Of a DNA stretch of 54,337 nucleotides, positions 1 through 7,396 are shown one piece after another (the first letter of the stretch is position 1; every line of letters starts with the position of its first letter). This DNA comes from an uncultured Eubacteriales bacterium (GTDB taxonomy: Bacteria; Bacillota; Clostridia; Oscillospirales; Oscillospiraceae). The DNA lies in assembly GCA_900317425.1 (NCBI GenBank), contig ONGR01000013.1:1-54337 (forward strand), written 5' to 3'. The position numbers were made by a program, and so were the translations under genes. The notes below the pieces were generated by a model. It saw only the letters and a program-made list of their open reading frames with translations. It made no database searches and had not been told where the DNA came from.

Positions 1-492
1 GTGATAGGGGGGCTCATAGCCGTCCAGGATGCCGGGCTGGTCGTTCTGGGCGTTGTCCAGTTCGCGGACCCAGGTGCACTCGATGACCTGGATGGCGTCT
101 GTCAGCACCTGAGGCCGCTGTTCGCCGGTTTGTTCCTCGATCTGGCTCTTCTCCAGACGGAAGTTGCACTTGGGCATCTTGTCCTCCGGCTTGTCGCCGG
201 GCCAGCTGAGCTTGACACATTCTTTGAACGTAGCGGGTTTGTCGTCCACGAAGTTGATGGCACACTTGCCGGTGCGGAGAATATTCTGTGCGGTGTTGGA
301 GGAATTGCGGCAGCACAGCAGCATGGCGTAGTAGTCCTTGCCGGCCACGTAATAGGGCTGGCACAGCGAATAGGGCCCCAGCGTGGTGGAGCCATCCTCG
401 CACAGGGTGCTGATGACCACGGTGGGCATGGGGAAGAACAGGGAGGTCTGGTAGAAGTTGTCTACCACACGGAGGTTTTCAAAGCTGGACAT
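1..492 (-). CDS. Flavin reductase-like FMN-binding protein (C-terminus off the window)
   Basis: These are the first 164 residues of a flavin-reductase-like domain protein (PF01613 type), read leftward; the rest lies outside the window. The family pattern is visible as PMPTVVISTL near residue 20, then TLGPYSLCQPYY, then NTAQNILRTGKCAINF. Members bind FMN and reduce flavins or act as small flavoprotein oxidoreductases; the substrate cannot be told here. I chose the ATG at 490-492 because AAGGAG lies 8 bases upstream; an ATG two codons earlier is only 2 bases from the same site. The gene follows a TetR-like remnant by 26 bases and shares its promoter, so it was probably the regulator's target. 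Confidence 0.8.
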   Translation of the reverse strand, partial: MSSFENLRVVDNFYQTSLFFPMPTVVISTLCEDGSTTLGPYSLCQPYYVAGKDYYAMLLCCRNSSNTAQNILRTGKCAINFVDDKPATFKECVKLSWPGDKPEDKMPKCNFRLEKSQIEEQTGEQRPQVLTDAIQVIECTWVRELDNAQNDQPGILDGYEPPYH

Positions 493-518
493 GTTCATAT
501 CTCCTTTTCAAATAGTTT

Positions 519-686
519 TCAAAATAGTTTTTCCAGAATGGAGCAGATCTCTTCAAAGGGTCTGCCGGCTATGGTCCAGGTCAGAAGCGACTCGGCGATG
601 AATTCGGCGGTGAAATCATCTGTGCAGACCTGCTCGCGTGCCTCAGCCACCAGCCGGTCTCTGGGGTTTTCAATGACCTTTGGCAT
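519..686 (-). pseudogene. TetR-family regulator remnant, apparently internally deleted
   Basis: This 55-residue reading frame has a good ribosome binding site (AGGAGG, 6 bases before the ATG at 684-686). It begins MPKVIENPRDRLVAEAREQV, which resembles the first helix of TetR-family regulators. Instead of the helix-turn-helix (normally GYxxxTIRxIAxxxGVxxGTxYxYF), it continues FTAEFIAESLLTWTIAGRPF and ends EEICSILEKLF, which resembles the C-terminal helices of the same family. My reading is an in-frame deletion of the DNA-binding helix-turn-helix and ligand core. It could instead be an unrelated short protein. It is the first gene of a two-gene unit with the flavin reductase-like gene. Confidence 0.5.
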
Positions 687-701
687 AGCGCACCTCCTAA
701 A

Positions 702-713
702 TGAACGTGTTCA
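702..713. promoter_or_regulatory. Inverted repeat, candidate TetR operator
   Basis: TGAAC-GT-GTTCA is an inverted repeat with a 2-base spacer. It lies between the leftward -10 box and the ribosome binding site of the TetR-like remnant, where an autorepressor would bind. If the regulator has lost its DNA-binding domain, the site may now be unused or served by a regulator elsewhere. Confidence 0.5.
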
Positions 714-727
714 CAAACACCGAGCCC

Positions 728-756
728 AGTATAATGCGACAGTCTTTGGCTGTCAA
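728..756 (-). promoter_or_regulatory. Sigma-A promoter for the TetR remnant and flavin reductase-like gene
   Basis: Read leftward: TTGACA (751-756), a 17-base spacer, TATACT (728-733). The -35 is perfect and the -10 differs from consensus at one base. It lies about 42 bases before the ATG of the TetR-like remnant. Confidence 0.8.
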
Positions 757-797
757 GATGACCGTAATCAGCCGGCAAAGGAAAGAAGAAAAACCTC

Positions 798-826
798 TTG
801 ACAAACGGATTCACAGGACTTATAAT
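798..826 (+). promoter_or_regulatory. Perfect-consensus sigma-A promoter of the mobile-element-like cassette
   Basis: TTGACA (798-803), exactly 17 bases, TATAAT (821-826). Both hexamers match consensus completely, so constitutive initiation should be strong. Transcription would start near 833, giving a leader of about 295 bases before the first gene of the cassette. Confidence 0.85.
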
Positions 827-881
827 GCCAAAGACATAGCAGAGGGTACTCTGCGCTGAATAGATAGACTCTTTTGTAAGT

Positions 882-953
882 CGATATATGAACGAATCGT
901 AAGATCGGGTGAATTGCGCCCATTTTGCGAAAGGTTCATGTATCGGCTTTTTT
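882..953 (+). terminator. Intrinsic terminator inside the cassette leader
   Basis: A 12-base outer stem (882-893 with 934-945, one G-U pair) encloses a second hairpin (GGGTG-AATTG-CGCCC) and is followed by GC and six Ts. It lies about 50 bases downstream of the predicted start of transcription and before every gene of the cassette, so those genes are expressed only by read-through or antitermination. Confidence 0.65.
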
Positions 954-973
954 GCGTTTTCAGGAAAAATGTA

Positions 974-989
974 CCTTGAAAACTGAATA
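974..989 (+). promoter_or_regulatory. boxA-like motif in leader
   Basis: CCTTGAAAACTGAATA closely resembles the conserved sequence found in Firmicute rRNA leaders and spacers that recruits Nus factors. It sits just downstream of the leader terminator. Similarity is by eye; binding is inferred. Confidence 0.4.
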
Positions 990-1126
990 CACCCAAAGAT
1001 CCCCGCGGGGCCGGAACCGCGTAGAGTATCCCGGCAGCCAACCTGGCGAGCTGATCCGTCAAGGGCGCCGCAGGCGACAACGTACAATTATCAAAAACTA
1101 TTATTTCAAAACAGGAGGGACAAAAC

Positions 1127-1447
1127 GTGTATAGAAATTATAAAAACATCCGTGTTGTTGCCACGAAGACCGGAGATCAATCGACAGCAAACATCTACCT
1201 CGACCTCTCCGGGCAGCGTCAGTTTGTAACGACGCTGCGGATGTCGGCGCCGCTCTGCGGTATGCTTGGAGGCGGTATGCGAATGGAAGATCTGAAGCGT
1301 TGGAACGGCAGAAGCTACCAGAAAAACTGCCCCGGCAGATACGTGCGGAAGGGAAAGCTCAAACACGCCGTGGCTCACGTGATCCGCATCATCGACGACT
1401 ATATCACCTATGAGCTGGAAGATCCGGCCGCTGAGGCGGCAGCCTGA
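1127..1447 (+). CDS. Small protein of mobile-element type, unknown function
   Basis: I do not recognise a named domain in this 106-residue protein. It starts with GTG 9 bases after AGGAGG, opening MYRNYKNIRVVATKTGDQ, has a beta-rich first half (STANIYLDLSGQRQFVTTL), a glycine patch (GMLGGGMRM) and an acidic, alanine-rich end. No signal peptide or membrane segment is visible. It is the first gene after the structured leader and lies 18 bases before the ATPase gene, so the two are almost certainly co-transcribed. Leader-proximal small proteins of this kind occur in clostridial conjugative elements, but that is a family impression and not a match I could verify. Confidence 0.6.
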   Translation: MYRNYKNIRVVATKTGDQSTANIYLDLSGQRQFVTTLRMSAPLCGMLGGGMRMEDLKRWNGRSYQKNCPGRYVRKGKLKHAVAHVIRIIDDYITYELEDPAAEAAA

Positions 1448-1465
1448 GAGGGGGGCGGTAAAGCA

Positions 1466-2965
1466 ATGATCTCATTTGGAAACGAAATAACACTGAGTGC
1501 GGTGGATCTGTGCCGCAACTGGCAAGTCAGCGGGCGTCAGGGAAGTGGAAAGTCCACGCTGCTGGCATCTGCGGTTCTGGATTGTATCGGCCGCGGCGTG
1601 GGACTGACGCTGCTGGACCCCTGGGGCCAGACGGTGGACATGGTGCTGGAGGCGATCCCAGAAGAATACGCCGGCAAAGTCCGTGTCATTCGTCTGGGTA
1701 GAACACAGGATCCTGTCCCTCTGAGCCTCTGGGCGGGCATTGACCCGGCAGCCCGGAGGGACATGAACCGAGCCTTGAGCAAGGTCCTATGTCCGGAGGA
1801 TCCGTGGCACGGGCCCGGCAGCACAGGTCCGGATTGGGAGACCTGGTTTACAGCTCTGGCAGAGGCATCGGTAATCCTGTTTGGCGATCGGGCCTCCCTT
1901 GACACCATTGCGCTGTTGGGATCCCGTACCGATCTGATGGCAGAGGCGGCATCTATACTGGAGAAAGACCACGCGGATACCGCAAGAGCCCTCCGCAGCT
2001 TTTTGGGCATGCGGTGCCGGGATTACGTACAGTTCCGAATGTGGGCTGAAGAACCGATACGCTCCGTACTCAAGGTTCCCCATTGGAAAACCGATCTCGG
2101 GCTGGGAGAGAACGTTCTTCGCCATGACACGTTATCCGCCGACACGGTGACTCTGATCGATCTCGGGGGCAAAATCGTGGGCTGTGACAGAGCCGGGAAA
2201 ATGGGCGGATTGCTTCTGCTTTACCTTTTATACGCAGCCGAAAGCGGAAAAGCGAACGCGCCGCATCTGGTAATGGCGGATGACGTGGAGCTTATTCCCC
2301 ACGTGGCTGTCACAGCGTTTCTGGAGAGCGGGGGCAGACGCGGCCTGGGACTGATTCTGGCCGGGGACCGACTTTCTCCCGGCCTGCAGGAGAGCGCAGA
2401 GCGGTACTGCTGGAGCTATACGGCGCTGAACCAGACCCTGTCAGCCGCCGCGGCGGCGGCCAAGAGGCTGGGGGATCCCGGCTATGAGAGTCGCCTGTGT
2501 CGTCTGGACGCCGGCAAGGGGTATTCTGTCCTGCGATGCGGCGGCAGAATGTCGGAGATCACGTCCACCGCGTCGGAGCTGCCTGCCCGCGAGTCGGGAG
2601 AGCCGTTTGGGACCCGGATTGAAGCGCATAGCCGACAGCTTTTGAGTGAACCCTGGCGTGAAACGGCACCACTGAGCTGTGAACGGGCGGCAGAACTGAT
2701 CCTCCACGCGAAGGATCCGGCATGGCTCTCACGAGGCAGGGCAGGGGCCGATGATGCCAGCTGGCCGGAGGTAAAGCGAGGCAGCTGGGTCGAAAAATGG
2801 GTGCGCTATCGGCTGACCGACAAGAAGCCGGGGAAGCAGAATCCAGATGAATTCGATGAGCCCCTGCAGGAAACTCCGAGCGTTGCGGACTGGGATAGCG
2901 TTGATTCCATGGATGAGGATTTGATATGGATGGACGATCAAGCACTTGACGAAGAGGAGTGGTAA
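1466..2965 (+). CDS. VirD4/HerA-superfamily P-loop ATPase (conjugation-type)
   Basis: This 499-residue soluble ATPase has a Walker A motif close to its start (GRQGSGKST, residues 23-31) and a Walker B-like strand LVMADDVEL at about 268-276, followed by FLESGGRRGLGLILAGDRLS, the layout of VirD4/TraD-HerA motor proteins. Unlike classical VirD4 coupling proteins it has no N-terminal membrane segment. Its last 60 residues are strongly acidic (ending DDQALDEEEW), which suggests a partner-binding tail. Such ATPases pump DNA or couple substrates to a secretion channel. No relaxase, VirB4 or channel gene is in the window, so the motor is orphaned or works with parts encoded elsewhere. It ends 1 base before the next start. 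Confidence 0.65.
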   Translation: MISFGNEITLSAVDLCRNWQVSGRQGSGKSTLLASAVLDCIGRGVGLTLLDPWGQTVDMVLEAIPEEYAGKVRVIRLGRTQDPVPLSLWAGIDPAARRDMNRALSKVLCPEDPWHGPGSTGPDWETWFTALAEASVILFGDRASLDTIALLGSRTDLMAEAASILEKDHADTARALRSFLGMRCRDYVQFRMWAEEPIRSVLKVPHWKTDLGLGENVLRHDTLSADTVTLIDLGGKIVGCDRAGKMGGLLLLYLLYAAESGKANAPHLVMADDVELIPHVAVTAFLESGGRRGLGLILAGDRLSPGLQESAERYCWSYTALNQTLSAAAAAAKRLGDPGYESRLCRLDAGKGYSVLRCGGRMSEITSTASELPARESGEPFGTRIEAHSRQLLSEPWRETAPLSCERAAELILHAKDPAWLSRGRAGADDASWPEVKRGSWVEKWVRYRLTDKKPGKQNPDEFDEPLQETPSVADWDSVDSMDEDLIWMDDQALDEEEW

Positions 2966-2966
2966 C

Positions 2967-3485
2967 ATGAACGATAAGCTGATCATCAACGACGCGCTGC
3001 TGCGTCAAAACGGAATTAACCTGCCGGACCGGCGGGACAGAGAGTACCTTCTCTCCCTGCTGCAGGAGGAATATGAGACGAGGATACGGGATGAGCTGTG
3101 CCGTGGACTGACGCTGGAGCAGTGCGAAGAATTTGCCCTGCTTCAAGGCGATAAGCAGAGGCTCTGGCTGGAGGAACACGTACCCGATCACGCGGAGCGA
3201 GTCGCACGGGCCGGTGCGTCACTGCGCGAGGAAATACGGCTGCAGCGGCGGCGCATCTTGGAGGTAGTGGGCGGACCGGAGCTGGATCTCACGCTGGACG
3301 ATATGGAGCTGCCGGTCAGATTCTATAATTGCCTGACGAGAGCCGGCATTCACACCGTGAGGGACATCCTCTCCCGCAGTCGCGAGGAGATCCTGTCTCT
3401 GCGGAACTTTCCGGCAAAAAAGATCGGTATTCTGGAGGAGCAAATCTACTACGCCATCTTTTGTCGGGATCGTGTTGCAGATTGA
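2967..3485 (+). CDS. RNA polymerase alpha-CTD-like domain protein
   Basis: The last 60 of 172 residues (about 110-165) match the alpha-subunit C-terminal domain of RNA polymerase: LDDMELPVRFYNCLTRAGIH, then TVRDILSRSREEILSLRNF and a closing helix. In RpoA this fold contacts UP-element DNA and activators. The N-terminal part (LIINDALLRQNGINLPDRRD, then a helical EYETRIRDEL) resembles the short DUF5663-type module. There are no polymerase-assembly domains, so it is not a second RpoA. The start is the ATG after GAGGAGTGGTAAC, adjoining the ATPase stop. An element-encoded alpha-CTD could recruit or retarget the host polymerase to the strong upstream promoter; this is inference. Confidence 0.7.
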   Translation: MNDKLIINDALLRQNGINLPDRRDREYLLSLLQEEYETRIRDELCRGLTLEQCEEFALLQGDKQRLWLEEHVPDHAERVARAGASLREEIRLQRRRILEVVGGPELDLTLDDMELPVRFYNCLTRAGIHTVRDILSRSREEILSLRNFPAKKIGILEEQIYYAIFCRDRVAD

Positions 3486-3545
3486 GCATAGATTCGTTAT
3501 ACTGGAATAGAACCGAATATTCACAACAGAATAGGAGGAACTGCC

Positions 3546-4709
3546 ATGGATCGTATTCTGGAAAGAGCGGAGCATCTGCGCGGGACGGAAGCTTACTGGG
3601 CGCTGCTCAAAGAGGAGGAGATAGAGAAAGCGTGTCTGGGGGGCATGCTGACGTTGCGGGAGCTGGATGCCATGACGCTCCTGCGGCCCTGCTTCATGCT
3701 GCGGGAACAGAAGGACGAGGAGGCCTTGGCACTCGCCTGCGCAGAGCATGTGCGGGATTTTTGCCTGGATCTGGATCGGGTGGAGCCGGTAGACCGGGGC
3801 ATGTGGATCGTGTTGGGCACGCTTCTCTATGAGAACCCGTTTGACCTGTTTGAAACATATCTGGTTTCCGCTTTGAGATGTGAGAACGTTGAGCGGGAGG
3901 GGATCCTTGAACCATGGGACTACCTGGAGCTGGAAAAGCGCGGCCTGTCTCCCCGTCTGACGGATCCGAGGGTCTATGCATCTGCGGTGGCATATATCAA
4001 AAAGCGGGGCAGGGCTCGCTGGATGGTTCAGCAATGGCTGCTGGAGGACGTGGACAGGTTCTACGGGATCCGGCGTGAACCCTTTTTCCCGGCAAAGAAA
4101 GTCTTAAGCTTTTTCCGGGAGGGTGAGGCGCGGTTTGCCCCGGGACAGGTCCCCACGCGGCCGTTCCGGCGGGGGCAGCACGTCACATTGCAGCTGATCG
4201 ACAATCGGGAGATGGATTTCCAGCCGGAGGTGCGCATCCTCAGTGACCGCAAAGCTGTCTTCGGAAGAGAGGCACGGGGATGGGCCTGGTACCGCAACTG
4301 CCACTGGCTGGTGCGGATCTGTTACGATCCGGATCATCCGGAGAATGCGTTCGTCGACCGCTATAGTCTGTATCCCTTTGAGTTCATGGGTTTCCACGTC
4401 CTGACATTTATCGTCCTCGGCGGAGATTACCGCAGCAAAGAGCCGCTGTCGGTGGGGGATACCGCTCGGATAAAGCTGATGGATCTCTGGGGCCGTGACC
4501 TAAATTTGTCGGGAGCGGTCACGACAGTTCATGAGACATCCTTTGACATGAAGGCATTTTTCCCGGATCGGCTGGAACGGAAGATAACGGTATACACCTC
4601 CATGCGAGCAGCGGACTATCGAGGCGATATTGCCGCGGTGGAACGGAGCTCCCGGTATCCGCTGCCGAGATGGGCGGAGAGAACGTCGACAGGAGAGAGG
4701 ACCGTATAG
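3546..4709 (+). CDS. Unknown 387-residue protein, last gene of the cassette
   Basis: I do not recognise this family. The start has AGGAGG 8 bases upstream. The first 150 residues are helical and acidic (DRILERAEHLRGTEAYWALL, then leucine-rich segments). The middle is basic and aromatic (YIKKRGRARWMVQQWLLEDV). The second half is beta-rich (RRGQHVTLQLIDNREMDFQP, GWAWYRNCHWLVRICYDPDH). There is no signal peptide, clear membrane helix, P-loop or metal motif. It lies 60 bases after the alpha-CTD gene, in the same direction and with no terminator between, so it belongs to the cassette. Its role is open: accessory DNA-transfer factor, defence or regulatory partner would all fit. Confidence 0.6.
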   Translation: MDRILERAEHLRGTEAYWALLKEEEIEKACLGGMLTLRELDAMTLLRPCFMLREQKDEEALALACAEHVRDFCLDLDRVEPVDRGMWIVLGTLLYENPFDLFETYLVSALRCENVEREGILEPWDYLELEKRGLSPRLTDPRVYASAVAYIKKRGRARWMVQQWLLEDVDRFYGIRREPFFPAKKVLSFFREGEARFAPGQVPTRPFRRGQHVTLQLIDNREMDFQPEVRILSDRKAVFGREARGWAWYRNCHWLVRICYDPDHPENAFVDRYSLYPFEFMGFHVLTFIVLGGDYRSKEPLSVGDTARIKLMDLWGRDLNLSGAVTTVHETSFDMKAFFPDRLERKITVYTSMRAADYRGDIAAVERSSRYPLPRWAERTSTGERTV

Positions 4710-4772
4710 AATTGTAAAAAGCGGGAAAAATAGCGGCGAATAGCAGAATGATTTTAAGGAGGTTATTCGCCC

Positions 4773-5441
4773 ATGTTCAAACATGAAAAGATGCTGTTTC
4801 ACCCCGTAGAAGTGGAGTGAGCGAATCCGCAGTATGCCGCACTGCTGCAGGAGCAGCTGGGCGGCGCCAACGATGAGCTGAAGGCCGCTATGCAGTATAT
4901 GTCCCAGAGCTTCCGGATCAAGGATCCGGAGATCAAGGACCTGTTCCTCGACATCGCGGCGGAGGAGCTGGGCCACATGGAAATGGTGGCGCAGACCATC
5001 AACATGCTCAATGGCCACGAGGCAGACGCCGAGAAAGTCCCTGCCGGGGAGATCCAGACCCACGTTCTGCTGGGCCTGAACCCGGGTCTCATCAACGCCT
5101 CCGGTTATTCCTGGACCGGGGACTACGTGTCCGTGACAGGGGATCTGTGTGCCGATCTGCTGTCCAACATCGCCTCCGAACAGCGCGCCAAGGTGGTGTA
5201 TGAGTACCTCTACCGTCAGATCGACGATAAGAAGGTCAAGGAGACCATTGACTTTCTCCTCAACCGGGAGGAGGCCCACAACGCCCTGTTCCGCGAGGCC
5301 TTCAACAAGGTGCAGCGCAGCGGTTCCAACCGGGACTTCGGCACCACGAAGGCCGCCAGGATGTATTTCAGCCTGTCTGAGCCATCACCGGGTGACAACC
5401 GCTTTGCCGACAAGGACGTAACGCCCCCGGCGTTTCAATAA
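4773..5441 (+). pseudogene. Manganese catalase / CotJC-family protein with in-frame TGA at codon 16
   Basis: The frame opens MFKHEKMLFHPVEVE with AAGGAGG 10 bases upstream, hits TGA (4818-4820), then continues without interruption as ANPQYAALLQEQLGG to residue 222. Read through, it keeps the di-manganese ligand set of the family: Glu35 (GGANDELKAAMQ), EELGH at 64-68 and a later EEAHN. Relatives, as I recall them, carry Arg-Pro where this gene has stop-Ala, so a CGA-to-TGA change would explain it. The next ATG in frame is codon 40, and reinitiation there would lose Glu35. Options are a recent nonsense mutation, a sequencing error or read-through. The second family member in this window (CotJC near 49 kb) is intact. 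Confidence 0.7.
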
Positions 5442-5470
5442 GCTTTCTGCTTAACAGGAGAGGAGCGACC

Positions 5471-5962
5471 ATGAGTCATATTCTATGTATTTACTGCACC
5501 CGGACAGGTCATACCGAAAATTTGATGCAGACGATCTCCCGCAAGCTGGGTGCGGAGCTGGTTGAGATCACGGATGGGAAGGACAGGAGCGGCTTCTGGG
5601 GCTACGTGAGCGCCGCCGTTGCTGGCTTGCGGAAGAATCCGCCCGCCATTCGGGAGGTACAGACGGCAAAGCCTCTGGAAGAATACGACCAGGTCATCGT
5701 CGGTATGCCCATCTGGTCGGAGAACACCTGTCCCATCGCCAGAGGTTTTCTGCAGCATTATGGCAGCCGTATCCGAGGTGACGTGAGCTACGTGGTCACC
5801 CACGCCTCGGATCGCCCTTATGATGAGGCCATTGCCCGGCTGGACGACTATCTGGGGAAATCCCACAGATTGCACCTCTCCGTCAGTTCAAAGAAGGATG
5901 ATCTGAGCCGGGAGATCGACGGATTCACAGCAAAGATCGAGGATCGGAAAGAGAGTCGATAA
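5471..5962 (+). CDS. Flavodoxin-like protein
   Basis: This 163-residue protein has a flavodoxin fold: beta-1 and the FMN phosphate loop are MSHILCIYCTRTGHTENLM, with the TRTGHTEN stretch matching the T/SxTGxT signature, and the second flavin loop is VIVGMPIWSENTCP. Flavodoxins carry one or two electrons on FMN to reductases in the cytoplasm. It follows the catalase-family gene by 29 bases (GGAGAGG before the ATG) and may be co-expressed with it, which hints at an oxidative-stress role. A hairpin terminator follows directly. Confidence 0.85.
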   Translation: MSHILCIYCTRTGHTENLMQTISRKLGAELVEITDGKDRSGFWGYVSAAVAGLRKNPPAIREVQTAKPLEEYDQVIVGMPIWSENTCPIARGFLQHYGSRIRGDVSYVVTHASDRPYDEAIARLDDYLGKSHRLHLSVSSKKDDLSREIDGFTAKIEDRKESR

Positions 5963-5967
5963 ATGGA

Positions 5968-5998
5968 AAAGAACACCGTCCGACGGATGGTGTTCTTT
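5968..5998 (+). terminator. Hairpin terminator after flavodoxin
   Basis: AAAGAACACCGTCC pairs with GGATGGTGTTCTTT around a 3-base loop (14-base stem with one G-U). The T tract is imperfect (TTTCATTATCGTTTTTT). It separates the flavodoxin from the cysteine desulfidase gene. Confidence 0.7.
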
Positions 5999-6023
5999 CA
6001 TTATCGTTTTTTACAAAAAGTAT

Positions 6024-6051
6024 TTCCATTCCGCGGGAAAAATGGTATAGT
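6024..6051 (+). promoter_or_regulatory. Candidate promoter for the cysteine desulfidase gene
   Basis: TTCCAT, 16 bases, TATAGT. The -10 is good and the -35 poor, so this may need an activator. It lies about 60 bases before the start codon, directly after the upstream terminator. Confidence 0.35.
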
Positions 6052-6109
6052 ACTGTAGGATATAGTCTTACGATCCCCTTCGTTTGAAATACTTTACAGG
6101 AGGCGCCTT

Positions 6110-7384
6110 ATGGATAAGCAGGACGTCCGCTATCAGCAGTACATACAGATTTTGAAAGAAGAACTGAAGCCCGCCATGGGCTGTACCGAACCCATTGCCA
6201 TCGCCTATGCCGCCGCCAAGGCCCGTGCCGTGCTGGGCACCATGCCGGAACGGCTGCTGGTGGAGGTCAGCGGCAACATCATCAAGAACGTCAAAAGCGT
6301 GGTGGTGCCCCATACGGGCGGCCTGCGTGGCATACCCGCCGCCGCTGCGGCCGGCACCGTGGCCGGCGACGCCGACGCGGAGCTGGAGGTTCTCTCCCGT
6401 GTCACGGAGCAGGAGATCCAGGCTATGTCCGCGTTTTTGGAGAAGACCCCCATCGAGGTGCGTCATGCCGACACCGGCCACATCTTTGATATCATGATCA
6501 CCGCCTATCACGGTGGCGACTCTTCTTTTGTCCGCATCGTGGACTACCACACCAACGTGGTGTCCGTCAAGCGCAACGGTGAGACGCTGTTGGAAAAGGA
6601 GATCGTCACACAGGAGGACGGTCTCACCGATCGTACCTGTCTCTCCATCGAGGGCATTGTGGAATTTGCCGACAGCGTGGACGTGGAGGACGTGCGGGAG
6701 GTGCTGGAGCGGCAGATCGAATACAATATGGCCATTGCCGAGGAGGGTATGCGCCATAGCTACGGCGCCAATATCGGCAAGACGGTGCTCCGTGGCCGTG
6801 AGAACGACATCAACTACAAGATGCGGGCCTGGGCCGCCGCGGGAAGTGACGCCCGGATGAACGGCTGTGAGATGCCGGTGGTCATCAACAGTGGCAGCGG
6901 CAACCAGGGTATCACCGCCAGCGTCCCCGTCATCATCTATGCCCGTGATACGGGCAAGACCCACGAGGAGCTGCTGCGGGCGTTGGCCGTGTCCAATCTG
7001 GTGACCACCCACCTGAAGACCGGCATTGGACGCCTGAGCGCCTACTGCGGCGCTGTCAGCGCTGGCTGCGGCGCCGGCGCGGGCATTGCATACCTCAAGG
7101 GCGGACGGTGCGACATGATCGCCCACACGGTGGTAAACGCCGTGGCGGTGGACTCCGGCATCGTGTGTGACGGCGCCAAGGCCAGCTGCGCTGCCAAGAT
7201 CGCCTCGGCGGTGGACGCGGGACTGCTGGGTCTTGCCATGTATGAGGACGGCAACCAGTTCTTCGGCGGCGACGGCATCGTCAAGTGCGGCGTAGAGAAC
7301 ACCATCGCCAGCGTGGGCCGTCTGGCCCGGTTCGGCATGGAGCAGACAGACAAGGAGATTATCCGGCTGATGATGGAGAATTGA
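6110..7384 (+). CDS. cyuA: L-cysteine desulfidase (CyuA/YhaM, UPF0597 family)
   Basis: This cytoplasmic enzyme family splits L-cysteine to pyruvate, ammonia and sulfide using an oxygen-sensitive [4Fe-4S] cluster; it is related to the alpha chain of iron-sulfur L-serine dehydratase. The catalytic motif MGCTEPIAIA places the conserved Cys at residue 25. Later cysteines fall in AYCGAVSAGCGAGAG and GIVCDGAKASCAAK, as expected for the cluster. The length of 424 residues is about normal (roughly 430). AGGAGG sits 7 bases before the ATG. A flavoprotein gene follows after 12 bases, so the two are likely co-transcribed. An anaerobic serine dehydratase is the main alternative, but the single-chain length favours CyuA. 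Confidence 0.85.
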   Translation: MDKQDVRYQQYIQILKEELKPAMGCTEPIAIAYAAAKARAVLGTMPERLLVEVSGNIIKNVKSVVVPHTGGLRGIPAAAAAGTVAGDADAELEVLSRVTEQEIQAMSAFLEKTPIEVRHADTGHIFDIMITAYHGGDSSFVRIVDYHTNVVSVKRNGETLLEKEIVTQEDGLTDRTCLSIEGIVEFADSVDVEDVREVLERQIEYNMAIAEEGMRHSYGANIGKTVLRGRENDINYKMRAWAAAGSDARMNGCEMPVVINSGSGNQGITASVPVIIYARDTGKTHEELLRALAVSNLVTTHLKTGIGRLSAYCGAVSAGCGAGAGIAYLKGGRCDMIAHTVVNAVAVDSGIVCDGAKASCAAKIASAVDAGLLGLAMYEDGNQFFGGDGIVKCGVENTIASVGRLARFGMEQTDKEIIRLMMEN

Positions 7385-7396
7385 CCGGGAGGACAG

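Larger units (their letters stand above)
833..1126 (+). ncRNA. Structured 5' leader RNA with internal terminator and boxA-like motif
   Basis: No gene fits in the 440 bases between the TetR remnant and the next start; this part is a leader downstream of a perfect promoter. In order it holds a small hairpin (GCAGAG/CTCTGC, 839-854), a branched structure closed by CGATATATGAAC (882-893) and GTTCATGTATCG (934-945) with an inner GGGTG/CGCCC hairpin, six Ts (948-953), and CCTTGAAAACTGAATA (974-989). The last motif resembles the boxA-like sequence of Firmicute 16S-23S spacers, which binds NusB/S10. A further CGCC/GGCG hairpin lies near 1064. A strong promoter, an early terminator and a boxA-like site suggest attenuation or processive antitermination, as proposed for leaders of conjugative elements. 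The function is inferred. Confidence 0.55.

Noticed and set aside
4818-4820. TGA as a selenocysteine codon in the catalase-family gene
   Set aside because: No hairpin of SECIS type follows the codon, the family has Arg and not Cys there, and no selenium gene is in the window.
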